From Limnochordia bacterium (GTDB taxonomy: Bacteria; Bacillota; Limnochordia; Darwinibacteriales; SLO01), in NCBI GenBank assembly GCA_007132635.1, contig SLOG01000328.1:1-8210 (forward strand): a stretch of DNA of 8,210 nucleotides. Reading direction: 5' to 3'. This document shows, piece after piece, positions 6,475-8,210 of the stretch. The notes below the pieces were generated by a model. The model saw only the letters and a list, made by a program, of their open reading frames with translations, was not told the origin of the DNA and did not search any database. Numbering within the stretch: position 1 is the stretch's first letter; each line of letters opens with the position of its first letter. Both the position numbers and the translations under genes were made by a program.

Positions 6475-7482
6475 GTGCGTCATTTCCGTGTTGTGACTCT
6501 TGTTTCTCTTATGCTTCTCGTTTTGGCCTTCGACGTCGCTGCATCACAGCTTGTCATCTATTCAGGCCGCAGCGAGCGCTTTGTTCTGCCGCTGATCCAA
6601 GAGTTTGAGTCTGAAACTGGAATCCAAGTGCAGCTGCTCTCTGGTGATGCAGCACAGTATATCCATCGTCTGACCGCCGAACAGGCCCGGCCTCGAGCCG
6701 ACCTCTTCCTTGCCAATGATGGAGCTATCCTGGAAGTCGCTCGCACACAAGGTCTGTTTCAGGCCATCACGTCAGAGAGTACAGAGATCATACCCAACTC
6801 GTTCCGGGCTGTCGATGACTCCTGGATTGGTTTGGCGGCTCGAACCCGAGTGTTTATGTACAACACCGATCTCATGGGAGAAGCCGACGTACCGCAGCGG
6901 ATCATGGATTTGGCAGACCCCCGATACCACGGCCAATTCGCCATCACACGGGCGGGAAACAGCTCCATGGTTACCCACATCTCAGCGCTCCGAGCCATGT
7001 ATGGAGACCAGCAGGTGCGCGAATTCCTGCAGGGTGTACTGGCCAACGAACCCTTAATACTTCGAGGCCACACGGACATACGCCGAGCTGTAGGGGCCGG
7101 GGAAGTCGCGTTTGGACTTGTGAATAACTATTACTACCACCTTCAGCTCGACGAACCCGTCGACAATCAGGTGGCGGCTGTATACCCAGACCAAGGCCCT
7201 GACGAGATGGGCGCTTTTGTCAATGTGTCTGGTGTTGGGTTGGTCAAGGGTGCGCCCAACCAAGCCAATGCGCTGGCATTCATCGACTTCCTCCTGCGAA
7301 CCGACAATCTGGAAACCTATTCCCTAGAAAGCCGAGAAACGCCTCTGGTCGCCGGAATACCGGCGTTTGAACACGCAAGAACCATTGATCAATATAAGAC
7401 AGCTGATCTAAATTTGAGTGAACTCGGCGATGTCTACCTGGACACTCTTGATTTGATGGAAGCTGTTGGTTTCGCAGAATAG
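6475..7482 (+). CDS. fbpA: Ferric-iron ABC transporter substrate-binding protein, FbpA type
   Basis: Exported 335-residue protein that captures Fe3+ and hands it to a membrane permease. The N-terminus is a signal peptide (R2 and R5, then a hydrophobic core to about residue 19) with likely signal-peptidase I cleavage around residues 23-24 (VAAS/Q); there is no lipobox cysteine. The mature start LVIYSGR and the block NNYYYHL (217-223), with adjacent tyrosines of the kind that bind iron in FbpA proteins, place it in the iron/FutA-like branch of extracellular binding proteins. GTG start has AAAGGGG (6460-6466) eight bases upstream. Transcribed from the strong promoter with Fur-like box and followed after 14 bases by the permease. 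A different oxyanion or metal-chelate ligand is possible but less likely given the tyrosines and regulation. Confidence 0.9.
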   Translation: MRHFRVVTLVSLMLLVLAFDVAASQLVIYSGRSERFVLPLIQEFESETGIQVQLLSGDAAQYIHRLTAEQARPRADLFLANDGAILEVARTQGLFQAITSESTEIIPNSFRAVDDSWIGLAARTRVFMYNTDLMGEADVPQRIMDLADPRYHGQFAITRAGNSSMVTHISALRAMYGDQQVREFLQGVLANEPLILRGHTDIRRAVGAGEVAFGLVNNYYYHLQLDEPVDNQVAAVYPDQGPDEMGAFVNVSGVGLVKGAPNQANALAFIDFLLRTDNLETYSLESRETPLVAGIPAFEHARTIDQYKTADLNLSELGDVYLDTLDLMEAVGFAE

Positions 7483-7496
7483 AGGTCATTCCATTG

Positions 7497-8210
7497 ATGG
7501 CACGACTATTCAGTACACTGCGCCGCGGTTGGCACCAACACTGGCTAGGAAAGCCTCCCAGTTGGCCGCTGCTTCTGGCAGCGCTGCTAACCGCTTTTCT
7601 CCTCATCTTACCCATCCTCAACCTAGTTGAGACAGCTCTGCAGGGGTCTCTCCAGCAGTGGGGACGACTCTTAACCACGCGTATCCCAAGACTCTTGTGG
7701 AACACGACTTCATTGACCGCTGTTGTGACACTGGCTGCGGGAAGCATCGGGACTGCCCTGGCATTCCTGACAACTCGCACAGATCTACCCGGCCGTTTTT
7801 TTTGGCGCTGGGCCCTGGCTGTACCTTTGGTGATCCCCCCCTACTTAGGGGCTTTAGGGTATATTTTGTTCATGGGGCCTCGCGGCCTTGTAACAAGGCA
7901 TCTTGGCTTTAGTGTCTTCCCGATTTTCAGCTTTTGGGGAACCGCTTTGGTCTTAACTCTGTTCACGTACCCATATATGTTTCTCATTACCTCAGCAGCA
8001 CTGCAGCGAATTAACCAGAATTTTGAGGAAGCCGCTTTTACCTTAGGGTTGAATTCGAGGCGAGCCTTCTGGCATGTCATCCTCCCCCTTATCCGCCCCG
8101 CCATGGGAGCTGGAGCTGTTCTTATCGCTCTATATGTACTGTCGGATTTTGGAGCCGTCGCCCTCTTGCGGTATGAGACATTCACAAGGGCCATCTACTA
8201 CCAGATGACC
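7497..8210 (+). CDS. fbpB: Ferric-iron ABC transporter permease, FbpB type, cut by the window end
   Basis: Inner part of the Fe3+ importer; 238 residues are visible with no stop before the edge. Predicted membrane segments lie at about 24-44, 72-92, 103-125, 144-167 and 203-224. The ATPase-contacting EAA loop is clear: EEAAFTLGLNSRRAFWHVIL (177-196) continuing into PLIRPA, with the conserved E-A-A...G pattern. Residues SDFGAV (216-221) after it are also typical of this permease group. Full-length FbpB proteins usually fuse two such permease halves (over 500 residues), so this is probably the first half. The start is ATG 7497, ten bases after GAGGT (7482-7486); an adjacent TTG at 7494 sits at better spacing and would add one residue. 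Same operon as fbpA. Confidence 0.93.
   Translation, partial: MARLFSTLRRGWHQHWLGKPPSWPLLLAALLTAFLLILPILNLVETALQGSLQQWGRLLTTRIPRLLWNTTSLTAVVTLAAGSIGTALAFLTTRTDLPGRFFWRWALAVPLVIPPYLGALGYILFMGPRGLVTRHLGFSVFPIFSFWGTALVLTLFTYPYMFLITSAALQRINQNFEEAAFTLGLNSRRAFWHVILPLIRPAMGAGAVLIALYVLSDFGAVALLRYETFTRAIYYQMT

Noticed and set aside
7280..7780. 166-residue minus-strand open frame across the fbpA-fbpB junction
   Set aside because: Antisense to two well-supported genes of one operon, with no recognised motif.
1..8210. Search for CRISPR repeats, tRNA genes, insertion sequence ends, toxin-antitoxin pairs or phage-defence cassettes
   Set aside because: No spaced repeats, cloverleaf sequence, terminal inverted repeats or transposase motifs were seen; the helicase, peptidase and kinase-family genes are divergent or convergent rather than one operon, so a defence-system reading is not supported.

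Overview
The window looks like chromosomal DNA of a mid-GC bacterium, most likely a Bacillota-type (monoderm) lineage. The support is strong AGGAGG-type ribosome binding sites, two near-consensus sigma-A promoters with 17-bp spacers, mixed ATG/GTG/TTG starts and tight gene packing. This is inference from style; no rRNA or other phylogenetic marker is present, and the substrate-binding protein without a lipobox is atypical for a monoderm. Six protein-coding genes cover almost everything. No tRNA, rRNA, CRISPR array, insertion sequence or att site was seen, and no gene-free stretch exceeds 300 bases.

Left part (1-4740): A Ski2-like superfamily 2 RNA helicase on the minus strand runs off the left edge. 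Its ATG lies 44 bp from the divergent start of a membrane-embedded M28-family metallopeptidase on the plus strand. The peptidase ends tail-to-tail in a 54-bp coding overlap with a minus-strand member of the ADP-dependent phosphofructokinase/glucokinase family. That family is best known from archaea, and this copy has substitutions in two motifs associated with metal binding.

Middle part (4741-6371): A 217-bp intergenic stretch carries a clear sigma-A promoter for a short Nfu/NifU-C iron-sulfur scaffold protein, which probably starts at a TTG. A strong hairpin (partial terminator or attenuator) separates it from queG, the epoxyqueuosine reductase that holds two 4Fe-4S clusters and makes the last step of queuosine in tRNA.

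Right part (6372-8210): A near-perfect promoter with a Fur-box-like palindrome at the predicted transcription start drives an FbpA-type ferric-iron binding protein and an FbpB-type permease, which is cut by the window end. This is an iron-repressed Fe3+ ABC importer operon; an ATPase gene would be expected further right. The right half therefore joins iron uptake, Fe-S assembly and an Fe-S enzyme. The left half (helicase, peptidase, kinase) shows no obvious shared pathway. I did not find a clear new multi-gene system; the most unusual items are the variant ADP-kinase-family protein and the peptidase whose catalytic domain is interrupted by membrane helices.
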